Below, piece after piece: positions 1-9,009 of a DNA stretch of 43,542 nt. The translations under genes and the position numbers were made by a program. A model generated the notes under the pieces. It saw only the letters and a program-made list of their open reading frames with translations. It was not told the DNA's origin and made no database searches. Location: positions 275,187 to 318,728 of the forward strand of contig NZ_PXNN01000016.1 in the NCBI RefSeq assembly GCF_003007685.1, read 5' to 3'. Numbering within the stretch: position 1 is the first letter of the stretch; every line of letters starts with the position of its first letter. Source of the DNA: Marinobacter halophilus (GTDB taxonomy: Bacteria; Pseudomonadota; Gammaproteobacteria; Pseudomonadales; Oleiphilaceae).

Positions 1-2850
1 GCCGGCGTGGACGTTAGCGGCCTGACCGACGGCCCGCTGACCATCGATGCGAGCACCGAGGACAACAACGGCAACACCATCACGGCCCAGGACAACGCCG
101 AGCTGGACACCACACCTCCATCGATCGAAATCAGCGCCAGCGAGCAGACGTTAGCAGATGGAGAGGAAGCAGAGATCACCTTCACCTTCAGTGAGCTCGT
201 AACCGGCTTTGAAGTTGGCGATGTGGATGTTAGTGGTGGAGCGCTCATTAACTTTAGTCAGGTGGACTCAATTACCTGGTCTGCAACCTTTACTGCAGAT
301 GCCAGTGGGCCTATCGAGATTTCGGTAGCTGATGGTAGTTTTACTGATTTGGCTGGCAACGCGGGCGTTGGTAACAATGTGTCGATCAACGCAGCTCCTA
401 TTGCCAACGACTTGCATGCGGTTACTGATGAAGATGTAGCGCTTTCTGGAAATGTTCTGAACAACGATACGGACCAAGACGGTGATGAGTTAACCGTTAC
501 GGTATTTGAAGTAGACGGAATACAGTATGTCGCTGGCGATTCCGCAACCATTGCCGGAGAAGGAACAATTACGCTCCAAGGGAATGGTGATTTCGATTTT
601 GTTCCGTTTGAGGACTGGAGTGGAACTTTCCCTGATGTTGCGTACACGGTTGAAGATGGTCGGGGTGGTGTCGGATCAGCTGCTTTGCAGATTGAGGTAA
701 CCCCGGTAGCCGATACTCCCAACTTGTTGCTGGTTGCTGATAATAGTGTACCTGAGGGTGTTGGCTTAAAAATTGAGACTTGGGACGGTCTGTCTATCGG
801 GAGCGGTGGCAACGGCGTAGATCCATCTACTCTTATAACAGCGTTTGATGACGCGGGCGAGCCAGCTTTAACGGCGATTTCGACAGAGGTTAATGTAGAT
901 CGCAGTAATGGTCTGGATGCCCAGCAGGGGACGAAAACATCAGGGTTGATCTATCTGGAAGCCGGCAAAGAATATACCTTTGGCGGTTATGCTGATGATA
1001 GCGGTGCGATTGTTGTAGGTGGTGATCTGGTGGCCGCTGGTCGCTGGGGTGTAACGGGAACCGCACCAAACGGTGAGGAAGGACCAGCACGGTATAGTGG
1101 TGCATTTGAACCATCTGAAAGTGGTTACTATTCCATTGATATCTATAAGCACAACAATAGTGGTCCTGGAGGGTACGATGTATGGATGTCTGTGGATGGT
1201 TCAACGGCGGAGATCTTGTCGACCGATAATGCGGCCTTGTTCCCCGATGTGAGTTCTCTGGAAGAACAGGGAGTACGTCCGTCAGAATTTGACGAAGAAG
1301 GTGGGTTCTATACGACTTTTGAAGTGAATGAAGGCGTTGCTGGCCGGTGGATTCCGCTCTCTGAGGTTGAGGCTGAGTTAACCGATACGGATGGCTCTGA
1401 GACTTTGACGGTCAGCATTGAAGGTTTGCCAGAGGGAGCTGTTTTGTCAGATGGCAATAATGCATTTACCTCGACTTCAACAAGTGATGTGGTTGATGTG
1501 ACAGAGTGGGATCTGGACGAGCTTATACTCAAGACTCCTGAGGCTGTCACGGGTAATTTGGAACTCACCGTTACTGCAACGTCTACTGAATCAGCAAATG
1601 GCGATACGGTGACATCTTTCGATAGCATCTCGGTAAATATTGTTCCGCCTGCTGTTGCTATAGAGAGTGTTAGTTGGGTTACTGGAGGAGAGTCGACTGA
1701 TATAATAGACACCGTTTGGAATGAGTTGTCAGATGCTGAATTTGGTGTTCGGCAATATGAGATTGACGTTACCGATTCCGGTGAGACTATATCTGCTGAT
1801 TCTCTGAATGCATCGGCTACTAGAAATCTTACGATTCAGGCGACCGGCGAAAGTGCAGATACTTACCTGTTTGGCATAAACGATGTTTACTCGCTGACTT
1901 GGGAAGAAAACGTGGGGTCAGAGGCAAATCCTTATTGGATTAGTCGAGAAATGTTAGGTTCTTTGACGCGTTCAGATGTTTTTGCCAATGAATCGGGTTT
2001 TTTCGAAGATGCGGTAGTCATGTTCTCTGGTAGCATCAATGGTGCGAGTTATGCCCTGGCCGTCGATACACTTGGCATTGATAATTGGGGTGGCAATTAC
2101 TTTACGAATGATCAGGACCCGTCTAGCGTGGTCGGATACCAAATGATAAGTATTGTAGGAACCTCACAGCCTGCAGCGTCGGTTGAGGTCTTCGATGAAA
2201 ATGGTGACTTGATCGACACAGTCCTGGCAGATAACCAGGGCGCTTGGAGCACTGTAATATATCCTTCGACTAGCAACACTGGATCGGTTTCTGTCATTGC
2301 AACCGACACTGCAGGGAATACAACAAGTGATGTTAAGAACTATCTACTCGGTACCTCAGGAGATGATTCGCTCATCGGTTCGAGCAATTCGGACGTCCTT
2401 TACGGTGGTGAGGGTGACGACATCCTTGATGGCGGTGCTGGTAATGACGTCTTGATTGGTGGTGCCGGCGACGACATCCTGACCGGTGGCGCTGGAGCGG
2501 ACGTCTTCCGCTGGGAGCTCGGTGACCAGGGCACCACAACAACGCCTGCACAGGATGTGATTCGAGATTTCACTGAAGGTAACTACACAGGCACTGGTGA
2601 AGCCGATCGTCTTGACCTCGCAGACCTCTTGCAAGGCGAAAACGAGACAAATCTACTCAACTACATCATCGCGGAAGAAAACGGAAGCGGGGACACCGTT
2701 CTGTACGTCAATAGCCAAGGTAGTCTGAGTGGCGAGACGGCTAACGCTGATCAAGTGATTACGCTTGAGAACGTCAGTATGGATGGCCAGACGTCTGAAC
2801 AGTTCATCCAGGCATTGCTCAATAATGGTCAGCTAAATATTGACTCTTAA
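1..2850 (+). CDS. C-terminal part of giant RTX/Lap-type adhesin (5' end outside window)
   Basis: The frame is open from base 1, so the gene starts upstream of the window. The visible part reads as a surface adhesin exported by a type I system. In order: a Bap-type Ig-like domain (about 115-390), a cadherin-like domain with the LNNDTDQDGD signature (about 400-700), a PA14-like domain (about 720-1215) with the paired aspartates GYADDSG typical of Ca-dependent PA14 lectins, a second cadherin-like domain (about 1330-1650), an unassigned segment (about 1655-2140), an Ig-like repeat (about 2150-2345), RTX nonapeptides of the GGxGxDxL type (about 2350-2510) and a type I secretion C-terminal target. 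The lapG and lapD genes lie just downstream in convergent orientation, which supports a LapA-like biofilm adhesin released by LapG; the N-terminal LapG cleavage site is not in the window. The middle is visibly AT-richer than the two ends, suggesting domain-level recombination. Confidence 0.92.
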   Translation, partial: AGVDVSGLTDGPLTIDASTEDNNGNTITAQDNAELDTTPPSIEISASEQTLADGEEAEITFTFSELVTGFEVGDVDVSGGALINFSQVDSITWSATFTADASGPIEISVADGSFTDLAGNAGVGNNVSINAAPIANDLHAVTDEDVALSGNVLNNDTDQDGDELTVTVFEVDGIQYVAGDSATIAGEGTITLQGNGDFDFVPFEDWSGTFPDVAYTVEDGRGGVGSAALQIEVTPVADTPNLLLVADNSVPEGVGLKIETWDGLSIGSGGNGVDPSTLITAFDDAGEPALTAISTEVNVDRSNGLDAQQGTKTSGLIYLEAGKEYTFGGYADDSGAIVVGGDLVAAGRWGVTGTAPNGEEGPARYSGAFEPSESGYYSIDIYKHNNSGPGGYDVWMSVDGSTAEILSTDNAALFPDVSSLEEQGVRPSEFDEEGGFYTTFEVNEGVAGRWIPLSEVEAELTDTDGSETLTVSIEGLPEGAVLSDGNNAFTSTSTSDVVDVTEWDLDELILKTPEAVTGNLELTVTATSTESANGDTVTSFDSISVNIVPPAVAIESVSWVTGGESTDIIDTVWNELSDAEFGVRQYEIDVTDSGETISADSLNASATRNLTIQATGESADTYLFGINDVYSLTWEENVGSEANPYWISREMLGSLTRSDVFANESGFFEDAVVMFSGSINGASYALAVDTLGIDNWGGNYFTNDQDPSSVVGYQMISIVGTSQPAASVEVFDENGDLIDTVLADNQGAWSTVIYPSTSNTGSVSVIATDTAGNTTSDVKNYLLGTSGDDSLIGSSNSDVLYGGEGDDILDGGAGNDVLIGGAGDDILTGGAGADVFRWELGDQGTTTTPAQDVIRDFTEGNYTGTGEADRLDLADLLQGENETNLLNYIIAEENGSGDTVLYVNSQGSLSGETANADQVITLENVSMDGQTSEQFIQALLNNGQLNIDS

Positions 2851-2861
2851 GGCTCATAATG

Positions 2862-2924
2862 CCCCGACGTGAGTCGGGTTCTTTGGAAGCACCCCGCCAC
2901 AATTGCTGTGGCGGGGTGTTTTTT
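2862..2924 (+). terminator. Tandem hairpins, rho-independent terminator of the adhesin gene
   Basis: Two hairpins follow the adhesin stop codon. The first is a 6-bp stem (cccgac/gtcggg, 2863-2878) followed by ttcttt. The second is a perfect 11-bp stem (caccccgccac, 2890-2900, pairing with 2908-2918) with a 7-base loop and a run of six T (2919-2924). The T-run lies on the + strand, so it ends adhesin transcription before the convergent lapD gene. Confidence 0.9.
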
Positions 2925-2930
2925 ATGGTT

Positions 2931-4850
2931 TCAGTTTTTTCTGTAGCGGAACCCATCTACCCCGCACTGAAGCGCCTGTTTTTTCTGATCAATGGCAGGC
3001 TCATCAATAAACACTTTCATCCCGACTGAATGTGCAACGCTGCAGATTCGCTGGATGAATAGTTCTTCTTTGCCGTTGTTCATTATGTCCGTTGTGAGGT
3101 TTGGGTCGAGGTGGATAAATGACAAACCCAGTGACGGCAGCAAATCAGATGAGAGAAATTCCGCTGAGGCATCAACGAGGCCCACTTTGGTACCGAGCTC
3201 ACTAACCATTTTCGCAAAGGCTGCGAAATGAATCGGGCTGGTAACGGCAGTGGATTCTCGGATCGCTAATGTCAGGCGGTGGCCCTGATCAGGATAGCGT
3301 TTTAGTTGCTCGGTCATATTGGACAGAAAGCTAACGCTTGAGACGGTATCTTGGGACAATCTTACGGAAAGCTGTTTGTCTTGATTGGTTTCTAATAGCG
3401 CGAGTGCTTCCGAGAACAGTCGTTGATCGAACGCTTCCTCAATGCCAAATCTGCGAGCCCACGGCCGGAAATGCTGGGCTGGAATGTTCCAGTTCGGAGT
3501 TGCAATAGTCAGAGTCAGCTCTTCCAGCACTATGTCATCAAATGACGTTTTGACTTGGTCAACGGCGAGGCCCAGATTTCCTGAGTCAAGTGCGCCAGTC
3601 AGAACGGCGCGCCACTGATCCACGGAAAAACCATAACCGGAGTATCTGGATTTCGAAATGACCGAATTCTGTTCGGGCCATTCCATTTCGGCTTGGGCTA
3701 AAAGGCCATCCAGATGTGTCATAATGGCCTCCCTCTGATCGTCTCCTTTTATGTTGGTTGCCGCGATAATAATGGGCACTCGTTGGCCTTCGCTCGGTAA
3801 ACACTGCTCCCACGAGGTCCGTAGGGCTTCGTTTAATTTGGTAACCAGTGCTTTCAGATTAGCTTTGCCGCTTATAAGAAGAGCGAAGTCGGATCCGTTC
3901 AGCCGGGCAGCAACAACGGTTTGGGCGACATCCAAGGAACCCTGAAGTTGACTGAGGCAGTCAGCAACTCCACACAGTATCTGGTCGGTTTGTTTGCGAC
4001 CCAGGCGCTGGTTAAGTTCGAGCAGGTCCATTACTCGGAACATTAATAGCCTGTGCTCCTGATCCGCCGAGCCCTCATCAAGGAGTGTTTGCAGTGATTG
4101 CATGAAAACCGAACGGTTCGCGAGCCCTGTGAGCGCGTCATATTGGAGTGACTTTCGGAGCGCTTCCACATGCTGTCTTTCGTTTACGAGGAGTTGTTTC
4201 ACATTGCGTGACAGCAGATTCATCGACTTAACGACTCGTTTCAGCTCTTCTGTGTTCGGTTCTTTAGCCTCGATAAACTGCTGTCGGCCGATGGATTCTG
4301 CTTGCCGCACGACGTCTTCCAGTGGGCGAGTGATGGTTCTTACCAGATAGCGTGCAGCGATGGCGACAAGGATCAGCAAGGCCATCAGCCAAAGCATGGT
4401 TCGTATTATGTTGCTCCACAGGAGGCCATAGGCGCTGTCTGTGTCGCTGGCAACGCGCAACAAACCATATTCTCCCCACCCGTCCATCACCCTGGCCGTC
4501 GCCTCTGGTGAAGATAAAGGCAGCAGTGTTTTAAACCAAATGGGCACTGTTTTGCTTTCTGAGGGTCGGCCCGACTCAAAAATAATAGGTTCACCGGTTA
4601 AAGGCTGAAGCGATATATGTTTGAAATGACCCAAATCGAACTGGGTTGCCATGAACGTTTCTATCAGGGCCTCATCTTTTTCTGTTTGCGAAATCGTCAG
4701 TGCAAGCGCATTCGCCGTGTCGGTATTTTTCACCACGAGCTGCTCCTCCACGTATGTGCGGATGCTCAGGCTGCTAAATACAAAGCTCCCTAAAAAGGCA
4801 CTGACCAGCAATATAGATATGAGTAGCCAAAGCTGTTTGCTTAAAGTCAT
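2931..4850 (-). CDS. lapD: LapD, degenerate GGDEF/EAL c-di-GMP receptor
   Basis: Inner-membrane receptor that senses c-di-GMP in the cytoplasm and, when bound, sequesters the protease LapG in the periplasm so that the adhesin stays on the surface. Layout of the 639 residues: transmembrane helix about 9-29, periplasmic LapD_MoxY_N-type domain about 30-148 with a conserved GWGEYGLLRV segment, second helix about 150-170, HAMP about 171-225, GGDEF about 236-395, EAL about 410-639. Both catalytic signatures are lost: NGSDF (318-322) replaces GGDEF, and LEELTL (442-447) replaces the EAL motif. This matches a receptor rather than an enzyme. It is preceded by lapG on the same strand with a gap of 52 bases, so the two probably form an operon. 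A ribosome site AAGGTGA lies just upstream of the ATG. Confidence 0.93.
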   Translation of the reverse strand: MTLSKQLWLLISILLVSAFLGSFVFSSLSIRTYVEEQLVVKNTDTANALALTISQTEKDEALIETFMATQFDLGHFKHISLQPLTGEPIIFESGRPSESKTVPIWFKTLLPLSSPEATARVMDGWGEYGLLRVASDTDSAYGLLWSNIIRTMLWLMALLILVAIAARYLVRTITRPLEDVVRQAESIGRQQFIEAKEPNTEELKRVVKSMNLLSRNVKQLLVNERQHVEALRKSLQYDALTGLANRSVFMQSLQTLLDEGSADQEHRLLMFRVMDLLELNQRLGRKQTDQILCGVADCLSQLQGSLDVAQTVVAARLNGSDFALLISGKANLKALVTKLNEALRTSWEQCLPSEGQRVPIIIAATNIKGDDQREAIMTHLDGLLAQAEMEWPEQNSVISKSRYSGYGFSVDQWRAVLTGALDSGNLGLAVDQVKTSFDDIVLEELTLTIATPNWNIPAQHFRPWARRFGIEEAFDQRLFSEALALLETNQDKQLSVRLSQDTVSSVSFLSNMTEQLKRYPDQGHRLTLAIRESTAVTSPIHFAAFAKMVSELGTKVGLVDASAEFLSSDLLPSLGLSFIHLDPNLTTDIMNNGKEELFIQRICSVAHSVGMKVFIDEPAIDQKKQALQCGVDGFRYRKN

Positions 4851-4902
4851 AAGGTCACCTTGCTGCTAAATATTCTGTCGGCAAGCGCTTCGCGCCTAAA
4901 GT

Positions 4903-5658
4903 TCAATCTTTGTTCCATGTGATTCCTTCGGTATTCATTCGCTCGATCACATCTCTCCAGCGAGAAAGGCGTTGGGTTGGAGATGCTGCCGAAGAGCGTT
5001 GGTTGCCCACCCACAAGCCGTCACTATTAAAACTGAAGACCGGGAGTAAGTCTGGTCTTTCGCTTGCGGGGTGGATGTCTCGGGTTAGGCTATCGAGAAT
5101 CAGTGGCTCTGATTGGGGGCTTTCATAGTAGGCAAGAACCATGTGTGGCCGTGATATAGGGGATGAAGCGCCACCGATTTTTGCACGGACGTAGATTAAC
5201 CGGAGGCGTTCATTTGGGATGCCTAAGTGGAGCAGACTGACATATTTGCCGATTGCGTAGTCTTCACAGTCCCCTTTGCCGCGGGTCAGGGTTTCGAGGG
5301 GGGTAGCCCAATAGTCGCTTTTGTTCCAGTTGTCGATGTCTTCAACATACGTGACGTTGGCATGGAAAAAACGGTTTGCGGCTTGGAGACGCTCACCTAT
5401 GCTCAGCTCGTGAGCATTATCTAACAAGATTTCCCACTCGCGGAGAACTGGCGTGTGTGCATTGCCGGTCAAGGATGCCGCGGACTGCCTCAAAGTGTGG
5501 AAGTCGATATCCAGTGGCTTTTTGTTGTTGGCGACTGTAGCAGCTGAGGCAAGGGCTGCCAGCATGACTACCAAGACAATTGCAGGGATTTGCGAAGCAC
5601 ACAAAAACATTGTCAAACGCAGAAAGATGGCCCCACAGATTGACCTGGAGTTCTTCAT
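4903..5658 (-). CDS. lapG: LapG, periplasmic transglutaminase-like cysteine protease
   Basis: Calcium-dependent cysteine protease of the BTLCP (DUF920) family that cleaves the N-terminal region of Lap adhesins and so releases the cell from the surface. Counting from the ATG at 5658, an N-terminal hydrophobic signal sequence ends near residue 39 (ALASA). The catalytic triad is visible as Cys131 in GKGDCEDYA, His172 in RPHMVLAYY and Asp189 in LILDSL. Asp130 and Glu132 around the cysteine fit the calcium site known for this family. An in-frame TTG at 5676 would add six residues; I prefer the ATG because the signal peptide then begins normally, but neither start has a strong ribosome site. It is transcribed ahead of lapD and both point towards the adhesin gene. 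Confidence 0.93.
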   Translation of the reverse strand: MKNSRSICGAIFLRLTMFLCASQIPAIVLVVMLAALASAATVANNKKPLDIDFHTLRQSAASLTGNAHTPVLREWEILLDNAHELSIGERLQAANRFFHANVTYVEDIDNWNKSDYWATPLETLTRGKGDCEDYAIGKYVSLLHLGIPNERLRLIYVRAKIGGASSPISRPHMVLAYYESPQSEPLILDSLTRDIHPASERPDLLPVFSFNSDGLWVGNQRSSAASPTQRLSRWRDVIERMNTEGITWNKD

Positions 5659-6376
5659 AATGTGGGCTTGTCTCAAACGCCAGTACCTCAGTGCAAACGC
5701 AGTCAGCCTAGGCTAAACAAATTGCCTGAATGATCAAAGCGATTGCCTGTAAGTTTATGTGAGTCCGGGGCGTGTCAGCTCTGCTTTGCCCGCCTGGCCC
5801 GATCCAGGCAGCCCGGAAGTGGGAACCCCGAACAAGGAGCGCTGCCACGTGCCTGCGGCTTGTTGAAGATGACGCAATTCCGGCTGGGTTTCGTTACCGT
5901 GAACCAGACGGCTGTCACTGCTAAGGATGTAATAAACGCCGTTCGGTGGGAGCGCAAGCCCATTTCAACATCGGCTGTATGACCATGGATCATTCCGGGA
6001 TGCAATGCCGGATGTGCGGCCCGGTCCCGCAGGCCAGGTCAAGATGGCGGGTGCCGCCGTTGCCGAACAGCTGGTGCAGCCGCCGGACACCTTGGCTCTG
6101 CGCCGGGTAATCGATGTCGGCACACATCAGGTCGTAGCAGCCTGACAGGTCGGTATACAAGACGTTGGCAGACATGGCAAGTCTCTGTGTGAGTTGCAGG
6201 AACACCTCTGGCGATCAGCGGCTGCAGATAAAACAGGTTGGCAGGCGGGCGTGTTGAGGGCTGCGTATGTTAAAACAATCGATGCCGGGCAGATAGGCTT
6301 CGGAGTGAATCGGAACCGCTTATTCACGCCAGGCGCGAATGCCGCTTTCGTTGCCAGCTAATTGTCATGCGGAGGA
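5659..6376. other. Gene-poor interval with one gene remnant
   Basis: About 700 bases between lapG and the PAS-GGDEF gene hold no intact gene that I can support. The stretch 5941-6175 carries a broken methyltransferase (separate entry). The rest (5659-5940 and 6176-6376) shows only short reading frames without recognisable protein character, and a small hairpin around 5797-5812. The lapG promoter should lie just above 5658, but I could not identify it by eye. Confidence 0.6.
5941..6175 (-). pseudogene. Remnant of a class I SAM-dependent methyltransferase
   Basis: From an ATG at 6175 the minus strand encodes a convincing methyltransferase start: MSANVLYTDLSG, then YDLMCADIDYPAQ, then the SAM-binding motif I HLDLACGTGPH. 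The frame meets a TGA at 5990-5992 and then continues with IQPML-WAC, which resembles the NQPML segment that follows motif I in this family. After that the frame decays with several stops. Intact members are usually well over 200 residues, so most of the gene is missing. I read this as a decayed gene rather than a short functional protein. The family assignment rests on these motifs only. Confidence 0.7.
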
Positions 6377-7378
6377 TTACGGCGCTAACCTCCCGTTTTC
6401 GCCAGCGATCCGTATCTGGTTCCTGCCCTTTTCTTTTGCCTGGTACAAGGCCTTGTCCGCGGCATTGATGATGTCGTCTGGCAGCAGGCCGTGATCGGGA
6501 GCGGTGGCAAGACCAATGGAAAAGCTGACCTCGATTGGCTTGTTGGTGCCGGTGATGTTCATGGGGCTGTGTGTCTTTTGCCATTCCATGATTCGACACT
6601 TGGCGTCAGTCAGGGCCAGTCCCGGCATCATGATCAGGAATTCTTCCCCGCCCCAGCGACAGACCACATCTTCTTTGCGCATGCTCTGGGCGAGGCGCTG
6701 ACTGAACTCCACCAACACCTGGTCGCCGAAGGAGTGGCCATGCTGGTCATTCAGTTGCTTGAAGTAGTCAAGGTCCACCATCATCAGGGTGAGTGAGTAC
6801 TGCCCCCTTTGAGCCCTGTCCAGCTCCCGCTGCAGGCTTTCCATGAAATACCGGCGGTTAAACAGGTTGGTCAGCGGGTCACGGATGGCCTCTTGCTCGA
6901 GCTGGTCGTGCAGGCGGCGATTTTCCTCCAGTTGTTGCTGGAGGATGGCGTTGGTTTTCTGCAACGCGGCCTCTGCATTACGACGAGCGGTGATGTTCCG
7001 GGAAATGCCGCAAACGTAAGTCGTGTTGCCGTCCCTTCCAAGCAGCGGCGATAAGGTGGTCTCAAAGATTGTGATGGGAGTGGAGAAGCCTTCGGTGTCT
7101 TCCTCATAACGCATTGGCGCACCTGCCTGGATCACCCTGGTGTAGTTATCAGAGATTTTCTTGCAGAGACCCGGGTCCGGGACGATTTCATCAAGGTAGC
7201 GGCCACACAGCAGGGCATCGCTGTGATTCATGAAGGTGTCCATGGCGGGGTTGCAATACACCAGCCGATAGCGAGCCCCTTCGGCGCGGAGGATGAACAC
7301 GTGGTCACTCATGGTGTCCAGCATGCCCTGAAGCAGGTGAAGATCGACGGCGTCCTGATTCTCATCCGATGGTGGCAC
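6377..7378 (-). CDS. PAS-domain diguanylate cyclase
   Basis: A soluble 333-residue protein that should make c-di-GMP from two GTP. A PAS sensor domain occupies about 14-135, a short coiled linker about 136-165 (QKTNAILQQQL and following) and a GGDEF domain about 165-325. The active-site motif is GGEEF (243-247), a functional variant, and an RxxD product-inhibition site (RKED, 234-237) lies exactly five residues ahead of it, so feedback control is expected. There is no transmembrane segment or signal peptide. It sits alone on the minus strand, 700 bases from lapG, so a link to the Lap system is only suggested by proximity and shared signalling molecule. The PAS ligand cannot be read from sequence. 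Confidence 0.93.
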   Translation of the reverse strand: MPPSDENQDAVDLHLLQGMLDTMSDHVFILRAEGARYRLVYCNPAMDTFMNHSDALLCGRYLDEIVPDPGLCKKISDNYTRVIQAGAPMRYEEDTEGFSTPITIFETTLSPLLGRDGNTTYVCGISRNITARRNAEAALQKTNAILQQQLEENRRLHDQLEQEAIRDPLTNLFNRRYFMESLQRELDRAQRGQYSLTLMMVDLDYFKQLNDQHGHSFGDQVLVEFSQRLAQSMRKEDVVCRWGGEEFLIMMPGLALTDAKCRIMEWQKTHSPMNITGTNKPIEVSFSIGLATAPDHGLLPDDIINAADKALYQAKEKGRNQIRIAGENGRLAP

Positions 7379-7650
7379 GTTTTTTCACTCTCGTTTATAG
7401 GCTTGCTCTAATATAGTTCAGGGTGGCGCTGGATGGCTATTCGCAATCGGATTGAGTGTGGGAATGCGGTGGTGACGGAAGTGGTGGCGATCTGCGCCTG
7501 CGTTGGATCAGCTCCCGGATAAAAACTGCCCTCGCGGCGTGTTTTGGTAGGGCATTTGTGGGAGCTACCACCTAGAGATTGAGTTAGTATTTGAACAGTC
7601 ACTGCATGGGATTGGGTTGTGCTATCCACTTTCATTATTGAGGGGTTCGA

Positions 7651-8970
7651 ATGGTGTTGAATCGATTTCTGGCCTTCGGGTTTGGTGGTGCGTTTGTTTT
7701 GGCCAGCCTGTACTCAACGGTGGCGCATGCGACCAGCCCATTGAGTGCAGAGGACTCAGACCCAGGCAAAATGGCCTGGATGCAGGGCTTCCCGCCGCCG
7801 GCCGAGAAATTGATCATGCAGCCGGAATCGGACTTTTTCAGTTTTCCGAAGATGCGCTGGACGGTGTGCCACATTCGCGAGCTGATGCCCACCAAGCAGG
7901 TGAGCCGGGGGATTGGAGCGCCAGTGCCACTGGCTTCCGCACCCGATGAGGGGATTGATGCGGTGCGCTTCCTGCCTTTGGGCAGCGACACCGCGATGAC
8001 CTGGCGCGAGTCCTTGTTTGCCAACTACACGGATGGTCTGCTGGTTTTACACGAGGGTCGGGTGGTCTATGAGCACTACTCTGGCTGCCTGAGTGAGGCG
8101 GGCAAGCACGCCGCTATGTCGATGACCAAGTCGTTGACCGGTTTGCTGGCGGAGATCCTGGTGGTTGAAGGCCGCCTGGACGAGGGCGCAAAGGTTGGCT
8201 CCATTATTCCCGAGCTTGAAGACAGCGCCTTTGGCAGTGCGACCGTGCGCCAGGTAATGGATATGACCACGGGCCTTCAATACAGCGAAAACTACGCCGA
8301 CCCGAATGCCGATATCTGGGTTTATTCGAAAGCAGCCAGTCCGTTGCCGAAACCGGAGGGCTATGTGGGCCCGAACGGATACTTCGAGTACCTGCAGACC
8401 GTGAAACAGGACGGTACTCATGGCGAAGCCTTTGGATATCGCACCATCAACTCCGATGCGCTTGGCTGGATTATCTCGCGGGTAATCGGGAAGGATGTTG
8501 CGCATTTACTCTCTGAACGAATCTGGAGCAGAATGGGGGCCGAGCAAGACGGCTATATGACGGTCGATGCCAAAGGCACACCGTTTGCCGGCGGCGGCTT
8601 GAGTGCCGGCCTCAGAGACCTGGGGCGAGTTGGCCAGTTGATGCTCAGTGATGGTGTGATCAATGGTGAAGCGCTGTTCCCGCGCAAAGTGGTCGACAAC
8701 ATCCGTGCGGGTGGGGACAGAGAAGCATTCGCCAAAGCGGGCTATTCAACCCTGGCTGGAGGCAGTTACCGAAGCATGTGGTGGTTGTTCCATAATGACC
8801 ATGGCGCTTTCGCGGCACGCGGGGTGCACGGCCAGACTATCTATGTGGACCCCACAGCCGACATGGTCATCGTACGCTTTGCCTCCTTCCCTACCGCCGC
8901 TAACTCCAGAATCGACCCGACCTCGTTGCCTGCCTATCAGGCGCTGGCTGAGTACTTGATGGCCAAGTGA
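7651..8970 (+). CDS. Exported serine hydrolase, class C beta-lactamase/NylB-like fold
   Basis: A 439-residue protein with a signal peptide (cleavage likely after AHA, residue 27) and a beta-lactamase-related fold. The nucleophile motif SxxK is SMTK (157-160), and a YRTIN segment (263-267) supplies the second-motif tyrosine. A late HGQT segment (VHGQTIYVDP) stands where class C enzymes have KTG. This pattern is typical of 6-aminohexanoate-dimer hydrolase-like esterases and amidases, not of true antibiotic-degrading enzymes. The substrate is unknown. The start is supported by GAGGGG eight bases upstream. It converges on the OsmC-YcaO gene, with the two stops separated by about 20 bases and a shared hairpin. 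Confidence 0.88.
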   Translation: MVLNRFLAFGFGGAFVLASLYSTVAHATSPLSAEDSDPGKMAWMQGFPPPAEKLIMQPESDFFSFPKMRWTVCHIRELMPTKQVSRGIGAPVPLASAPDEGIDAVRFLPLGSDTAMTWRESLFANYTDGLLVLHEGRVVYEHYSGCLSEAGKHAAMSMTKSLTGLLAEILVVEGRLDEGAKVGSIIPELEDSAFGSATVRQVMDMTTGLQYSENYADPNADIWVYSKAASPLPKPEGYVGPNGYFEYLQTVKQDGTHGEAFGYRTINSDALGWIISRVIGKDVAHLLSERIWSRMGAEQDGYMTVDAKGTPFAGGGLSAGLRDLGRVGQLMLSDGVINGEALFPRKVVDNIRAGGDREAFAKAGYSTLAGGSYRSMWWLFHNDHGAFAARGVHGQTIYVDPTADMVIVRFASFPTAANSRIDPTSLPAYQALAEYLMAK

Positions 8971-8980
8971 AAGTCGGTAT

Positions 8981-9009
8981 CCGGCCTACAGCCTAAGGCT
9001 GTAGGCCGG
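8981..9009. terminator. Perfect 13-bp hairpin between two convergent genes
   Basis: ccggcctacagcc (8981-8993) pairs perfectly with 8997-9009 across a 3-base loop. The hairpin lies just after the serine hydrolase stop and extends over the stop codon and the last codons of the OsmC-YcaO gene on the other strand. There is no good T-run on either side, so its strength as an intrinsic terminator is uncertain, but its symmetry fits a bidirectional end signal. Confidence 0.65.

Noticed and set aside
258..812. A 184-codon minus-strand frame inside the adhesin gene
   Set aside because: Ser/Thr/Pro-rich shadow of the Ig-like repeats; no start signal or recognisable domain.
2350..2510. Short repeats resembling a CRISPR or tandem array
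   Set aside because: They are in-frame RTX nonapeptide codons of the adhesin, not spaced direct repeats.
5743..6005. Short frames on both strands in the interval after lapG
   Set aside because: No conserved motif, poor starts, and part of the region is better explained as a decayed methyltransferase gene.
7540..7580. tggtag...ctacca inverted repeat before the serine hydrolase gene
   Set aside because: Only six pairs with a long loop; expected by chance in an interval of this size.
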